DNA from: Talinum fruticosum
Taxonomy: Eukaryota > Streptophyta > Magnoliopsida > Caryophyllales > Talinaceae
Direction of reading: 5' to 3'
DNA length: 64,000 bases
Assembly (NCBI GenBank): GCA_021018815.1
Contig: JAITYX010000012.1
Coordinates: 620,001-684,000 of the forward strand
Shown here: piece after piece, positions 8,495 through 19,854 of the stretch
Layout of the letters: the number at the start of each line of letters is the position of its first letter
How positions within the stretch are numbered: the first letter of the stretch is position 1
Position numbers and translations under genes: made by a program
Notes under the pieces: model-generated
The model's database searches: none
Told to the model about the DNA's origin: nothing
The model's input: the letters and a program-made list of their open reading frames with translations, nothing else

Positions 8495-10083
8495 CCAACC
8501 CTTTTTATTTAGAATGCATGTCGACAATGAGGATCCTTATTTTGAAGAATTGTATTTAAGGGTTGACCATCAAGAGGGCATATATATTGAAGATAAGTCT
8601 AAAGGAGGGGAAGAAAAGGCATAAACCATATAATTATATCAACTCGGTAAGAACATTAATTTTATTCCGGATGATATCGAATACCGTTGCTTGTTTTAGT
8701 AACCGCATCTTGATTTTCATTATTTTTGTCTAGTAGTGGTATTCATGTAAACAAATTATTTTGTTCTATAAGGATCAAAACAAGGACTAAGCTGTCCAAG
8801 TAGAAGGGTAGAAGATTATCATTCGATGGGGGCTATCATTCGGGTAATATTTCTTGTGAATAATTGTTGCTTATAACACTTTTCTTAGTTTTGGTTGCTA
8901 ATCTCAGCTCACGCTTAATGTTTTTCTCGGTTTTTATGTTGTAGAACCTCTATTCCTGCACGAACTCAAAGAAGCAAAATAAGGAATAAGCTCTCTAATG
9001 GAAGGGTGGAAGATCCTCATTCGATGAGTATCAAAAGGACTAAGCCTTTCAGGTAAAGTTTCTTGTGGATAATTGTTGCTTAACGCTTTCTCGGTTTTGT
9101 TTGCTAATATATGCTCCCACTTAATGTTATCCACGGTTATTAAGTTGCTTGTTGTCCAGTCTACCCCTGCATAAACTCCAAGCGAGCAAGTACATGAGGA
9201 ACATAACTTTGGGACAATGACTAAGGAGATAGAGATTGCTGGTGACATGTCCTATTTGTGTATTTATTTTTCAAGTACTTATGGCAAAAAGTCCACCTCT
9301 TTCGTTGAAACTTTGTGGTTTAAATGATTTCAATATTTATGTCAAAAGGTTAATCTCTATTTGCCTAAAGTGATAACTTTTTAGTAAATTGAGTTATGTG
9401 ATTGTCTTTATGACTATATTACTTGCTTGGAGTTCTTGCAGAGGCAGCGTGGATTGCAAATATGATATATATATGTTGTCCAGGCTACCTCCGCAACAAC
9501 TCCAAGCAAGCAACATCGTCATATAGACAATCACATAACTAAATTTACTACAAAAATATCAATTTATTAGGAAAATAAAGATTTTTCTTGGAGCAAAAAC
9601 ATTGAAATCAATTCATACTACAAAGATTCAAGAGGAGAGATGAACTTTTTCACATTAAATACTTAAAGAAGAGTACTCTTTGTATTTTTATGTTCACACC
9701 ATTGTAATATATTCTTTGCTTGAACTTAAATGTGAAATATGGAACCGTGTTACGAACTTGTTCGAGATGGAACTTTGTTGTGGTTGTAGTAAGTTGGAAA
9801 TTTTTGTATTATGTTAGAAAATTGTAGACCTATGACGAGGGTTCTTACACTAGAACCGTCGTCATATTTAAATATATAACGATGGTTATTTCTGGAAAAC
9901 CGTCGTCATATAGTCACCTGTGATGACGGTTTTTACATCATAACCATCTTCATAGGTTATCTTTTACTACGGTTGTTGAACGGTAGTCAAAGATGCTATA
10001 TACAACGACGGCCACATACACGACGCTAGTTAACCGTCGTTAAAGGTCATTTTTAATTGTACTTAAAAGTGGTTCCAGTAGTA
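8495..10083 (+). mobile_element. CACTA (En/Spm-like) transposon 3' end fragment
   Basis: The right end carries clustered subterminal motifs in both orientations: ACCGTCGTCAT at 9855 and 9898, GATGACGGT at 9922, AACGACGGC at 10004, and AACCGTCGTTAAAGG near 10031. The terminus TTCCAGTAGTA stands where the family has a ..GTAGTG end. Upstream are exon-like pieces with GT donor sites. The left half is missing: the segment begins exactly where a copia LTR ends at 8494. It is inserted into a copia LTR that resumes at 10084. The three-base target duplication cannot be checked without the left end. Confidence 0.65.
8510..9260 (+). pseudogene. CACTA-type gene remnant with duplicated exon
   Basis: Exon-like pieces are visible. 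One at about 8512-8620 reads MHVDNEDPYFEELYLRVDHQEG. Two similar ones at about 8770-8842 (VEDYHSMGAI) and 8944-9052 (RVEDPHSMSIKRTKPF) are each followed by GTAA/GTAAAG and then an intron with shared sequence (TTTCTTGTGGATAATTGTTGCTTA). A last piece lies at about 9140-9250 (HEEHNFGTMTKEIEIAGDM). The repeat suggests a tandem exon duplication of about 210 bp. The product is not recognised; it could belong to a CACTA accessory gene given the position near the 3' end. No long open frame remains. Confidence 0.4.
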
Positions 10084-10586
10084 GTATAGACTTACTCAAT
10101 CTTCGATTACAACTCCAATTCTTTAGTTTCTACTTTTTAAGTTGTAAAGAGAAAGTCTTGTAATCACTTCTATACTTTCTATTCTCTGTTAGTCCCTTAA
10201 TTAAGCTCTAAGGGTTAACTTATCTCAGCTTGTACCTATCAGTAAAGGTTGCTTCGGTTAGGAAGTACTAGATCATATGAGGAAATTTCTAGGTTTAAGA
10301 AAAACTTGTAAGTGAATTGTTTAAGGGAGCAATTATGTAAAGAGTCGAGTCCTTGTATTTTGAGGATTCAAAATAGTGGATTTGACTTGGTGATTGGATT
10401 AGCACTGTTCGCGATTTTCTCGCTCTAGGAGGGGTTCCACGTATTTATGTGTTTTAATTGTTTCGAGTTCATTCTATACTCGTAAAGTGTTTGTTGAGCA
10501 TAACTCTTTTTAATTCTCAAAAATCTTTTATCATCCTATTCACCCCCTCTTTAAGGTGATTTATCCTCTCCAAGAGCAAACCTACA
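10084..10586 (+). repeat. copia LTR 3' fragment, same family as 6962-8494
   Basis: Matches the last 500 bp or so of the LTR at 6962-8494, including GTGGATTTGACTTGGTG, the CGATTTTCTCGC region, and the end CTCCAAGAGCAAACC followed by TACA. Its left side is cut by the CACTA terminus. Its right side meets Tat LTR sequence that continues the Tat LTR consensus without a gap, so this is the end of a copia once inserted into that Tat LTR. Confidence 0.8.
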
Positions 10587-11519
10587 TGGAGAAAACAATA
10601 TCACTTTTAATTCCTCCCCGCCCGATGTAATCCTTTTAGTTTTTCACAATCTTTTCTTTTCGCTTTTCTTTCTCTATCTTTTGTCGCTTTTTATATTTGC
10701 TTTTTATCGCTTTCATTCATGTTCTGGTTGCTTTAAGTTCCGTATTGCATGTTGTTTGCTTGTGTTTTGTGCATTAGTTTAATTCACTACTCGAACTAGT
10801 AATGACCGTCGTTTGACGGGAGGAATGGAAGGTTTTATCCCTTCGTTTCGTACCCTCGCCCTCGCCCCGAATCCGATTCTTGGTTCTAAAAATGATGGAG
10901 CCATTTTTTAAAATCTTTTTAGTCTTAATTTTTCCTGTACTAAGATTTGAAGAGTAAATTTTACTTTTGTTTTTGGTAGTTTTTCTTTGCTAAGAACTAA
11001 CCGCCGATTCCCTTTTGATTTGTTTCTTTTAGATCTGCTTCCTTGCTATTTCAAATTGAACAATAAGAAAAAACATTCTGGATCAGCCAAGCGAGGCCGG
11101 AGGCCGAGGCTAACTGTCTCAGCCTTGGTCCCCGACCAAGCAACGGCCACCACCGGGTGCAGGCTACCGCCATCACCGAGTGGTTAGCAGAGCTTGGCTC
11201 GGGTCCAAACCGGTGTTTTCACACCAGTTTGGCCCTAGAGCCTCACTGCGTAAATAGAAGCCTTCATCATATTTTTCGTTTGGTTAGGAAATAACATTCG
11301 GGGCTTCGAAAATAATTTCTAAAGTAAAATGATTAATAAAACCGCCACTCAATCTGATTTAACTCGTTTTAACTTGATATAATAAAATTCGAAATCTTAA
11401 TACGAGGTTCATCTCCACATTTCAAAACCATCTTCAAAATCCTAAATCATTCTTTAAAATTTCTAAAACCCGACATTCATGAGGAAACTCGGTCGACCCC
11501 GCTGGCCGTGGTTCCTATA
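10587..11519 (+). repeat. Tat 5' LTR, 3' half
   Basis: Matches LTR A (31296-33316) from its middle to its end. It also matches, in reverse, the minus-strand LTR at 18740-22515. It contains the conserved block with CACCGGTGTG-type inverted words around 11211-11230 (CGGTGTTTTCACACC) and ends GTTCCTATA before the primer site. The short frame at 10987-11187 is not a gene. Confidence 0.75.
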
Positions 11520-11520
11520 G

Positions 11521-11538
11521 TGGCAACTCTGTCGGTGA
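11521..11538 (+). other. Tat primer binding site (tRNA-Arg type)
   Basis: TGGCAACTCTGTCGGTGA directly after the LTR end is a slightly decayed form of TGGCGACTCTGCTGGGGA, the primer site common to Tat/Ogre elements and complementary to a tRNA-Arg 3' end. The better preserved copy is on the minus strand at 18721-18738. Confidence 0.7.
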
Positions 11539-11689
11539 CAAATCACATATAAAGAGGGCAAAACTTAAAAATTGAAGTAGTGATTTTTAATAATGTATTT
11601 GTATTAGGCATCCTGCATTTAGCAACCCTTGAACATAATTTATTTGTGTTGGTGGACCATTAGGTTTTACCCCTTTTAACACTTCGCTA

Positions 11690-12110
11690 AGAGGCTCCTT
11701 CTGCGATCATTTTGCATTAGCCAAAAATCAAATTCATCTCAAATAGGTGAATTCATTTTTTAGCCAAAAGTGAGTTTCATCTGAAATAGGTGAGTCCATT
11801 CTTTTCATTCTTTCATTAGCCAAAAATAAATTCATCCCAATTAAGGTGTCCGTTTATTTTATTCTTACATTAGCCAAAATTAAATTCATCTCAATTAGGT
11901 AAACTCTTTTATTTGCATTAGCCAATTATTAAAATTCATCTCAGAATAGGTGAGTCTTTTATTTGTATTTAGCCAAATCTAATTCATCTCAAATTAGGTG
12001 AGTCCGTTTTGTATCTTCATATTTCATTTAGCCAAAATAAAATTCATCTCAAATCGGTGAGTCCGTTTTGCATTTTCATTTCTCATTTAGCTAAAACAAA
12101 TTCTTCTTCC
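11690..12110 (+). repeat. tandem repeat of about 60 bp in Tat 5' untranslated region
   Basis: About seven imperfect copies of a unit with TTAGCCAAAA.. then AAATTCATCTCAAAT.AGGTGAGTCC. The same unit occurs in reverse orientation, four copies of 59 bp, at 17700-17950 in the other Tat. The array lies between the primer binding site and where gag would start. Confidence 0.85.
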
Positions 12111-13288
12111 ATTAAGAATAATCATCTAGGCATTTTAGTTATGTACTAGCCAAATCATAGAATCATCCCGGATTGAGTCATAAGCATCATTGCATACCTT
12201 TATGTGCATCCAAATAAAAAAAGCATATCATTCTCCTTTCTCTTAGGATTAGACGTTCGGGTCAAGCACTTAAGCCCCATCTTCCTTAGAGATTTTTCAT
12301 TAGCCAATCTTGAACACCTACTCTCTTGGGATACAGGATAGGTAATCTAACTCAAATCCGAACCCCGGCTCAAAGGGGTTATGAAATAGGAATTCTACCA
12401 CGACATCAATACGGTCGACACAAATAAGTCCCACATTAGTACGTACCACACCGAGTACGTCCCGGACCCTTACTTGTGACACAAGTGTGCCACTCGCGGA
12501 CAAAGCACAACTCTCCTCCAAAAATGGCCAACCGGCCAAAACAAACGCCTATCAAGACCCTGTTGAAGGAATATGCTTGCAAAGACAGAGGCTAAGATTA
12601 AGGAAAAGGAAAAGAAGATTAAGTCAATAGCAGAAACCCTCGGTCTCATTCTTAAAGAACTAGGGAAGAAATAAAAGGAGAATCCTGCCCTAAACCTTAG
12701 CTAATGCCTCGGCTTGATCCACGAATACATCGGATAGAGAAGGTGGGCATTTGAACTGTGATCTAGTTGCAAATCATCTTCAGGTAACACTTGAAACTAC
12801 TTACATTCGATTATTAGCTAACAAAAATGTTCGTGTAGAAAATATTTCAGCCAAGCTTCGGACCAAGTATGCGGTAAAGTTTAGACACCTCATCCGAGGT
12901 TTAGGATATTAATCAGGCCAAGCTCGGGATACTCCGCCGAACATCGGATCCAAGAAGTGGTCAAGTTCGGGCATCTCCGCTGGACTTCAAACTTTACTAC
13001 TTGTGTCAAGTTCAAGCCTCCTGCCAAGCTTCGGACTAAGGGCATGGTCAAGTATAGGCACATCAATTCGAGCTTCGGGTCTTTAAGTAGCCAAGTTTAG
13101 GAATCAGCAACCCGAACTTCGGACTCCGCTAGTCAAAGTCCGGACCCTCGTCGAGTTCAAGTCAAAAGATACCTAATTTCGGACGCATCAATTCAATCAA
13201 AATCCGAAGCAACACCAGTACCAAGTAAGTACCCTTTAATGTCTACTTTAACCATCGTCTTTCAAACTCGGTCAAACTAGGGGCTTAC
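12111..13288 (+). other. Tat internal non-coding region and polypurine tract
   Basis: No gag or pol motif is found. The second half (12830-13270) repeats a CCAAGCTTCGGAC / TCAAGTTC.GG word many times with variation. The corresponding 3' region of the Tat at 30830-31290 has the same words, so this is the element's 3' untranslated part. The tract CTAGGGGCTTAC at 13277-13288 precedes the LTR. Confidence 0.6.
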
Positions 13289-13814
13289 TATAGACACCTC
13301 AAAAGTGTCATGCCTTTTTTATTTTACTTACTCGTTAGCCCAATGCTGAGTTCCCGATTCTTGTTTGTGGATTTGGATCACGGTCGGATTTTAATTGGGG
13401 CAACGAAGCCGATAAACCACAAAAATACCTAGCACCAAATAAATAGCCTTATGCCTTGGGTCGGTTTAAAAATCCCTTTTCTTTCGGAAGGTCCAACCCG
13501 GGTTAGAGGAAGTCCGGTGCTGCATACAAGAATTTCTAAATTTAGAATACAATGTTTTATTTTTGTCCCATAAGACAAGGAGTCGAAGACACCAAGACGA
13601 TGTTAAACGCTACATTTCATGTTCACAAGCATCAAAGTGTTGCATTTTGCTCCAAAACAGTCCGCCCGAGACATGGAGCACAAATCCTCAAAACGGCACC
13701 GTATGGCCGGTGCCCACTACCACTGTATTTCAATCAAAATGTTGCATTTTAGACGAGAATCTCTGTTGCAGCACGAAAAGGGCACAAAACCCTAGAAAAA
13801 CTCTTGGTGGCTGG
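13289..13814 (+). repeat. Tat 3' LTR, first 526 bp
   Basis: It starts TATAGACACCTCAAAAGTGTC (consensus TGTAGACACC). It parallels the starts of LTR A (31296, TGTGAACATC) and of the minus-strand LTRs ending at 22515 and 36408. It is cut off at 13814 by the Athila-type LTR. Two short overlapping frames at 13552-13820 lie inside it and are not genes. Confidence 0.75.
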
Positions 13815-15760
13815 TGTTAAGCTTGTCGTACAGACAACAAATTAAACCACTACTTAAACTTATAATAAACAATATAGCAAGGGCAAGTAGGGATCGAATC
13901 CACGAGGAAAGATATAATAACATGCAAGTTTTAATCTAATTAAATTTACTACTCTTAAAAACAAAACAGAAAATATAAATTAAAATCAATAACTAAAATT
14001 CATAGAAAATTATCTAATAACTAAATAAATAATTTATACATAATAATAAAACTACAATAACCCAGAAATATTTTTGTATATTTTTTAGAACAATTAAAAC
14101 AGAAAACTAAAGCAGAAAATAAACAAATTCTAAAACAGAAAATTAAATAAGTAAAATTCTGCACTTAAATAATTACGAAATTAAATACTAAAATTACCCA
14201 GAATAATAATACTAATTTTCTAAACCTAACCAGACCCTAAAAATATAAAAACAAAATTTAAAATCTAATTTACGAATTTATTTTATTAAAAACCTGCAGT
14301 AATTAAATTCAAGAATTAAATCTGAAAAAATATCAAATTAATTCCAAAAATTCTAAAATTTAATCACAGCAAACTAGGACTCTATCTAAACCCTAAAAGA
14401 AAATAAAACACGAAAAATAACAAAAGAAACTATTTTTAAACTAATTTCTAACAAACTGACTCAAAAATAATAAAAGCTAACAGAAAATTAAATCTGAAAA
14501 TTAAAATATATAATGACTCAAAGTTAAATTAAAATAAAATTACTAAAACTAACCTAAAATACTGATCTTTAGGGGGTTTAATGAAATTGATAATAAAAGA
14601 CTATAACTTTATAAGTAAAAATCAATAAACTCAAGAGAATAACTAAAAGCAAACAAATAATTATCAAAGATAACAAATTTATAAAAACACTTAGTATAAT
14701 CTATATCCACCATGCAAATTATTATTTATCATTAACACACAAATTGATCTACCCATGAGCTAAACTGTAGAAGACAACCACTCGCGGATCTTCCCCGTTT
14801 TTCCTTAGTTATTAGTTTACTTAGGCCTAGCCCTAATATAAACCCTACTAATATTGATAACCCTAGCACTAGCAGTAGAATTTAATCAAATCAGAGCATT
14901 AAGTATTAGAAAAACATCATCTAGCACCTAATAACCAATCTACTAGCAAATTGATTTAAGAAGGATCTATGATAATTTCCTAATTAAAAGAGATGGGTAT
15001 GAGCCATCCATGATTAACTAGGGTGATACTTATGTCTAAAAGATCAAGCAATTACGTACTTAAACCCTTTAAACTATCACATGAATTTATATAAAACTAA
15101 GTAGCGTGCACTCTAATTAATTAGACATAAATTCATAAACATTAAACACAAATTATCATAAAATCATGGATTGAATCAATAAGACAATAAAAATCGAAAC
15201 TTTGTTTCAAAATAAATAATTTAACATGGCTTCAAGTAGATTATACCAAGTATAAGAAAAACTACTCACACATAATGTAATTTAAAACATGTAAACTAAA
15301 TAAAACTAGCATCTTTAATATTAATCTAACAATAAAAACTCGATCTTTTCTAATAAAAATTACAAAACTAAATTATACTACCGATATTAGTTTCTTTGAC
15401 CCGGGAAGATGAAGAAGATGATGATGGATGGTGGCTGGCTGGGCAGCGGACAGCAGTGGCCAGCAAGGTGCAACAGCAAGCAGTACGATGCAGCCAGGAA
15501 CAAACAGCAGCGGCAGCAAGCGGTGGTGGCTGGGCGGCTTCACCGGTGGACCGCAACAGTGCAGGCCGGTTGGGCAGCGAGTGCAGGCGGCTGGGTGCCG
15601 TGGACAGCAAAGGGCAGGTGGTGATTGTGTGTGGCTGGCTTCCTAGGTCTCCCTCTCCATGATGATAATAAGTAGTATATATAGGGTGAAAGAGTTAGGG
15701 TTTATTTCTCTTTCTTCTCTTCTAAGTTTCCTTTTCTATTCCAATTAGGATTTCCTAAAA
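13815..15760 (-). repeat. Athila-type LTR (solo or truncated), reverse orientation
   Basis: The left end TGTTAAGCTTGTCGTACAG and the following 1.5 kb are the reverse complement of the 3' half of the LTR at 39715-41570 (shared: AAATTAAACCACTACTTA, AGTAGGGATCGAATCC, and the long AT-rich stretch). The right portion (15400-15760), on the minus strand, holds a TATA box (15675-15684) and a GC-rich segment, presumably promoter and leader. The right boundary is uncertain because no TGTTAAGT..-type start is seen and the flank is gypsy integrase. Overlapping small frames at 15368-15662 are low-complexity and not supported. Confidence 0.65.
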
Positions 15761-15764
15761 TATA

Positions 15765-16660
15765 ATGGGTCTACCTCAGCCTCGGGTGGATGTAAGTCTT
15801 GATTTCAATATAGGTCTACCTCGGACTCGGAGAGGGAATGATTCTATTATGGTTGTTGTTGATCGATTTTCGAAGATGGCTCACTTTATTGCTTGCAACA
15901 TAACCAATGATGCTACATTGGTTGCTGACCTATACTTCAAGGAAGTGGTGAGATTGCATGGGATCCCGAGGATACTCGGTCTCAAATAGGGATGCAAAGT
16001 TCCTTAGTCATTTCTGGGTCACTTTATGTAAGAAAATAGGAACCATACTCGAAAAATAGAACCACTTTCCACCCTTAGACAGATGGCCGGACCGAGGTCA
16101 CCAAAAAACTTTGGGAGTCCTACTTAGAACTTTGATCAAATTTAATGCTAAGGCGTGGGATCAACTTCTTCCGCATGCTGAGGTTGCTTACAATCGCATG
16201 CCAAGCAAAACTATCAATGTATTTCCATTCAAGGTTGTGTATGGGGTGGAGCTGCTGTCACCACTTGATCTAACCCGAGAACCTTTGATGAAAGGGCCCA
16301 CACCGATGTGAGCAAAAGAGCCGATCGGATCCGGGAGATACATGAGACGGTGAAAGCAAGGATTGAGCAAGCTAATCCGACCTACAAGGCTAGTGTTAAC
16401 AAAACAGCAAAAAGGTTATTTTTCAGCCAGGTGATCTCATTTAAATCCACCCGAGGAAGGAGCGTTTTCCTTTAAAGTGCATGATCAAGCTCATGCCAAG
16501 GGTAGGTAGTCCATTTGAAGTGCTTGAAAGAATAAATGACAATGCTTACAAGGTTAACTTGCCCGGAGTCTATGTAGTTTCAGCTACATTCAATGTTGCT
16601 TGACTTATCTCCATAACTCGAAAGATAATTCATTCTAGAATTTGAGGGCAAATTCTTTTC
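15765..16660 (+). pseudogene. int: gypsy integrase core and C-terminus, decayed
   Basis: First-Asp box [17 protein letters not shown], strand [16 protein letters not shown], and [16 protein letters not shown]. The second catalytic box should be VSDRD but reads VSNRDAKF (Asp to Asn) in the adjoining frame near 15990. After further frameshifts come LLPHAEVAYNRMPSK, FPFKVVYGVELLSPLDL and the C-terminal beta-barrel words (FQPGDL, RKERFPLK, VLERINDNAYKVNLPG). The C-terminal ending before the polypurine tract has the family's ..SFQ.GEND pattern. No clear chromodomain is visible. Integration activity is excluded by the frame breaks and the lost Asp. Confidence 0.8.
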
Positions 16661-16673
16661 AAGTCGGGGAGAA

Positions 16674-17685
16674 TGATGGGAAGAACACCCTAAGCCAAAC
16701 TCCGAATGATAATGACAACTAGCCAGACTCGCTTGATAATTCTAAGTCACGTGAATCCACTACTGAGCCTATAGAATATACTACTTGGGCCGTCACTCTT
16801 GACACATGTAGCAAGGGAGTTTAGGCAGCATTTTGAAATACTTATCTATCTCCTCGGACAGGAGTAAGGGGCTAGACAAGACGACATATATTAGGAGATA
16901 ATACGTTTAAGTTGATCTTTTCTTAGTTATCAATTTCGAGCTCGGACCATTTTGCAGCTACTCTCAAATCTACTTGGGCTTCATCGGGCATAACGTGAAA
17001 GGGAAACTATAAGGATTAGAACGCAAAGAGAATGTGTTCATATTGACTCCACTGTTAACATCCTAAGAATTGTACTATTATGTACTATTCTCGTGGGCTG
17101 ATTATGTGGTTGCCTCCTTTTCTACTCGTCCTATTTGCTACTCGTAAATATGCTACTTTTGTCCTTGTTTTGGTCCTTTTCTTTTGTTGAATGCATCACA
17201 ACCTGTGATTGTAAAAGGGGATTTATAACCCTTGGATTAGAGTGATGTAACCTAGATCAAGGCCCTATAAATATGCATGGGTCTCTTCTTGTAAGGAATA
17301 ACTTAGTTATGAATATTGGCTATATGCTAAGTAAAGTTGAGGCGAGCTCCTTTCAACGCTAAATTCTCTTTTTCTTGTCTAATTCGTGGCGTAGTTAGGT
17401 TATGTCCGAAGAGTCTAATTGTACTTAGAGTGGTGTTATATGTAATTTTAAGTCCGATTAGCGCCCTAGTCTTATCCTTGGTGGTGTGACTGTATTCTTG
17501 GATATTTCTAGTCTATCTTGCTCTTATTACTCCAAGTGTTTGTTACTTAGTTAATCATCTTTCATTAAGTGATTAGCTATTGCTGTTGGTGTTTTACTGT
17601 TTTATTCTCGTTTTGAGTCCTTTTCGAGCCACTCGGAATTGTGCATTTTTATAATCTGTTCAGGATTGGTGTAGCCTTGCATCTT
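16674..17685 (+). repeat. gypsy LTR (about 1 kb)
   Basis: It starts TGATGGGAAGAACACCC directly after the tract GGGGAGAA. TATA box at 17265-17273, followed by a leader CTCTTCTTGTAAGGAATAAC. The 3' boundary is estimated from where Tat sequence begins. No coding sequence is supported. Confidence 0.6.
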
Positions 17686-17699
17686 GGCACATAAGTTTT

Positions 17700-17950
17700 A
17701 GCGAAAATGAAAAATGAAAACGTAAAATGTACTCACCTAATTTGAGTTGAATTTTATTTTGGCTAAATGAAAATGAAAATACAAAATGGACTCACCTAAT
17801 TTGAGATGAATTTTATTTTGGCTTAATGAAAATGAAAATGCGAAATGGACTCATCTAATTTGAGATAAATTTTATTTTGACTAAATGAAAATGAAAATGC
17901 GAAATGGACTTATCTAATTTGAGATGAATTTTATTTTGACTAAATGAAAA
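17700..17950 (-). repeat. 59-bp tandem repeat in Tat leader, four copies
   Basis: The word TTTGAG recurs at 17741, 17800, 17859 and 17918, a period of 59 bp, within a unit of about 59 bp that includes GACTCACCTAATTTGAGATG. It is the reverse complement of the array at 11690-12110. Confidence 0.9.
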
Positions 17951-18720
17951 TGAATGCCAAAAAGGAAATACGAAAGATAAAAAGGTCAAAATCTTAAGAC
18001 ACATTGAATGAAGAGATAGAGGGGTCCCTGGTGGGACTCCTCTAGACTCGACCGGCGGTTACTTGCCTAACACCTAGACCACTTAAACTAGGAAAGATTT
18101 TTAGGATGACTCGGAAATGCAATTAATGGACAGACCTATAAGGGAAAGATAATTTTTGGACCTAAAAGGGTTAGAAATTCAAATAATGAACCGACTCTAG
18201 GAAATTTATTATGGTATTTTATTTGCACCCATGCAAGGACTAATCAGCACTCTTTACCTATCCCTAAAGTCTCACAAGTATATGATTAAATCAAATAGCA
18301 ATCACACTCATTCAAGTATGCAAATGAAGAGACAAGGGACCGCCTAAACAACGAAGGGTCTATGGTCAAAACGAGATTAAATCTAGGTAGGATACATGGT
18401 GTCTCATAGTCCGAGAATTTAGTCCTTCATGGGGTGCATGACAGGAAAAGCATGAATTCTCGGTGCCTCTTGGTAAGCCAAAAGCGCGTGCTATGAGGGA
18501 AGGGGTACCGCCTCCTCGACAATCAAGCCTAATTAGGCCTGTCTGGGTTAGCGGTTCGAACCTCCTCCAAAAATTGTTTTTAAAAAGGTAAAGCCTAATG
18601 GTCCAACAACATAAAAATAAACTATGTTGAAGGTTGCTTAGTTGCGGGATGTCTAATGCTAATACATTATTCAAACTCACTACGTAAATTTTGAAGTTTT
18701 GCCCTCTTAATGGGTGATTA

Positions 18721-18738
18721 TCCTCAGCAGAGTCGCCA
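18721..18738 (-). other. Tat primer binding site (tRNA-Arg type)
   Basis: On the minus strand TGGCGACTCTGCTGAGGA, two bases from the LTR end CCTACA. It nearly matches the Tat/Ogre primer site, which pairs with a tRNA-Arg 3' end. Confidence 0.78.
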
Positions 18739-19854
18739 TTGTAGGAACAACGGTCCCCGGGACCTTCCCCACAAATTGGCGGGTTTTAATCTTTTCTTTT
18801 TTAAGATGAAAGTGATTTAGGGTTTTCAAGATTGATTTTGAAAATGGGGATGAACCTCTTATAAGGATTTTAGAATTTTATAAACTAAGTTAAAATAAAT
18901 TAAATAGGGTTGAATGACAGTTTTATTAAGGGTTATTGGACGGGAATAATAAAAACTTTGGGGTTATTGGCCAAATTTAATACGAAAAATTTCCTTGGCT
19001 GCAAAGCAGAACGAACTTTGGGGGTATTTTCCAATATCGAACGCCACCGAGTTGTATGGGCGGCGACTCGTCGGAAAGGTGACCTGGCAAGTAAAATAGA
19101 CAAGTGTACGGCGGAGTCAAAGTTTGACTTAGAATTTATGAGTTTTTAGTGCTAGCTAAGGGTGGTCTTTTAAAATAAATAAAAAAACTTGTTTATTTTC
19201 TATTTACACAAATTTTGGGACACCAAGGGGCTACAAGTTCCCTTTTTAGCCCAATTTGGCTCTCTCCCCTCAACCGGTGAAGGCCCCCACTCCATCCCCA
19301 ATTCGATTCTCTTTCCTCAAGCTTAGCCATCCCTAACTCCAGCAAAAATACTAGCTGAAACATTCACGAGAAACTTCGGCGACCATGGGATGAATTACTC
19401 TAAGATGAAGGTCGTGTGATGGGCAAAGGAATTGGGCATGAGTTTTTCCGAAGATTATGAATAACGGGGAATGAAATTTGGTAATGGTGGAGTTAGGGAG
19501 GAATTGGTCCACTATACGATTAACGTCCCTCTCTGTCTCTCTTCTACTCTTAACTACTGCAGCTTTCGAGATTGAAGGAGAGAGAAATCCCTCAAATCCC
19601 CTTCTCCTTTCTCACCCAAATCTCTCAATGTATCCCTCTTAACTCGCTGAAATAAATCCATTTTCTACCACTTCTTCCGTCACCCAGGAATCCTAACTCA
19701 ATTACTCTTAAATCGAGTGTGAAACTCCCAACCAAATCCAATCCCCAACAAATTGTTCATCAAATGATTAAGGCCCCCATAAGCTATTCGTGGAAGGACC
19801 TTACCCTTATATTGAGTGTGAAAAACAAATAAAGTACATCAAAGAGCTTCATCC

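Larger units (their letters stand above)
10587..13814 (+). mobile_element. Ty3/gypsy Tat element, nearly non-coding, both ends truncated
   Basis: Components: 3' half of the 5' LTR (10587-11519), primer binding site (11521-11538), internal region of about 1.75 kb with short tandem repeats, polypurine tract (about 13277-13288), and the first 526 bp of the 3' LTR (13289-13814). No gag or pol is recognisable in between, so the copy is either a large internal deletion or a non-autonomous derivative. The LTR is interrupted on the left by copia DNA and the 3' LTR by an Athila-type LTR at 13815. The inverse Tat at 17686-22515 matches it from LTR through the tandem repeats. Confidence 0.78.
15761..17685 (+). 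mobile_element. Ty3/gypsy chromovirus-like fragment: integrase end plus LTR
   Basis: Begins mid-integrase, then runs through the integrase C-terminus, a polypurine tract (GTCGGGGAGAA, 16662-16672), and an LTR starting TGATGGGAAG at 16674 with a TATA box (CTATAAATA, 17265-17273). It ends where Tat sequence starts near 17686. The integrase and LTR start resemble the fragment at 22516-25700, so both are members of one family in the same orientation. Confidence 0.72.

Noticed and set aside
15368..15662. Four overlapping frames with Gln/Ala/Gly-rich translation
   Set aside because: They lie in a GC-rich LTR leader with CAG/GCA-type repeats; no frame has family support.
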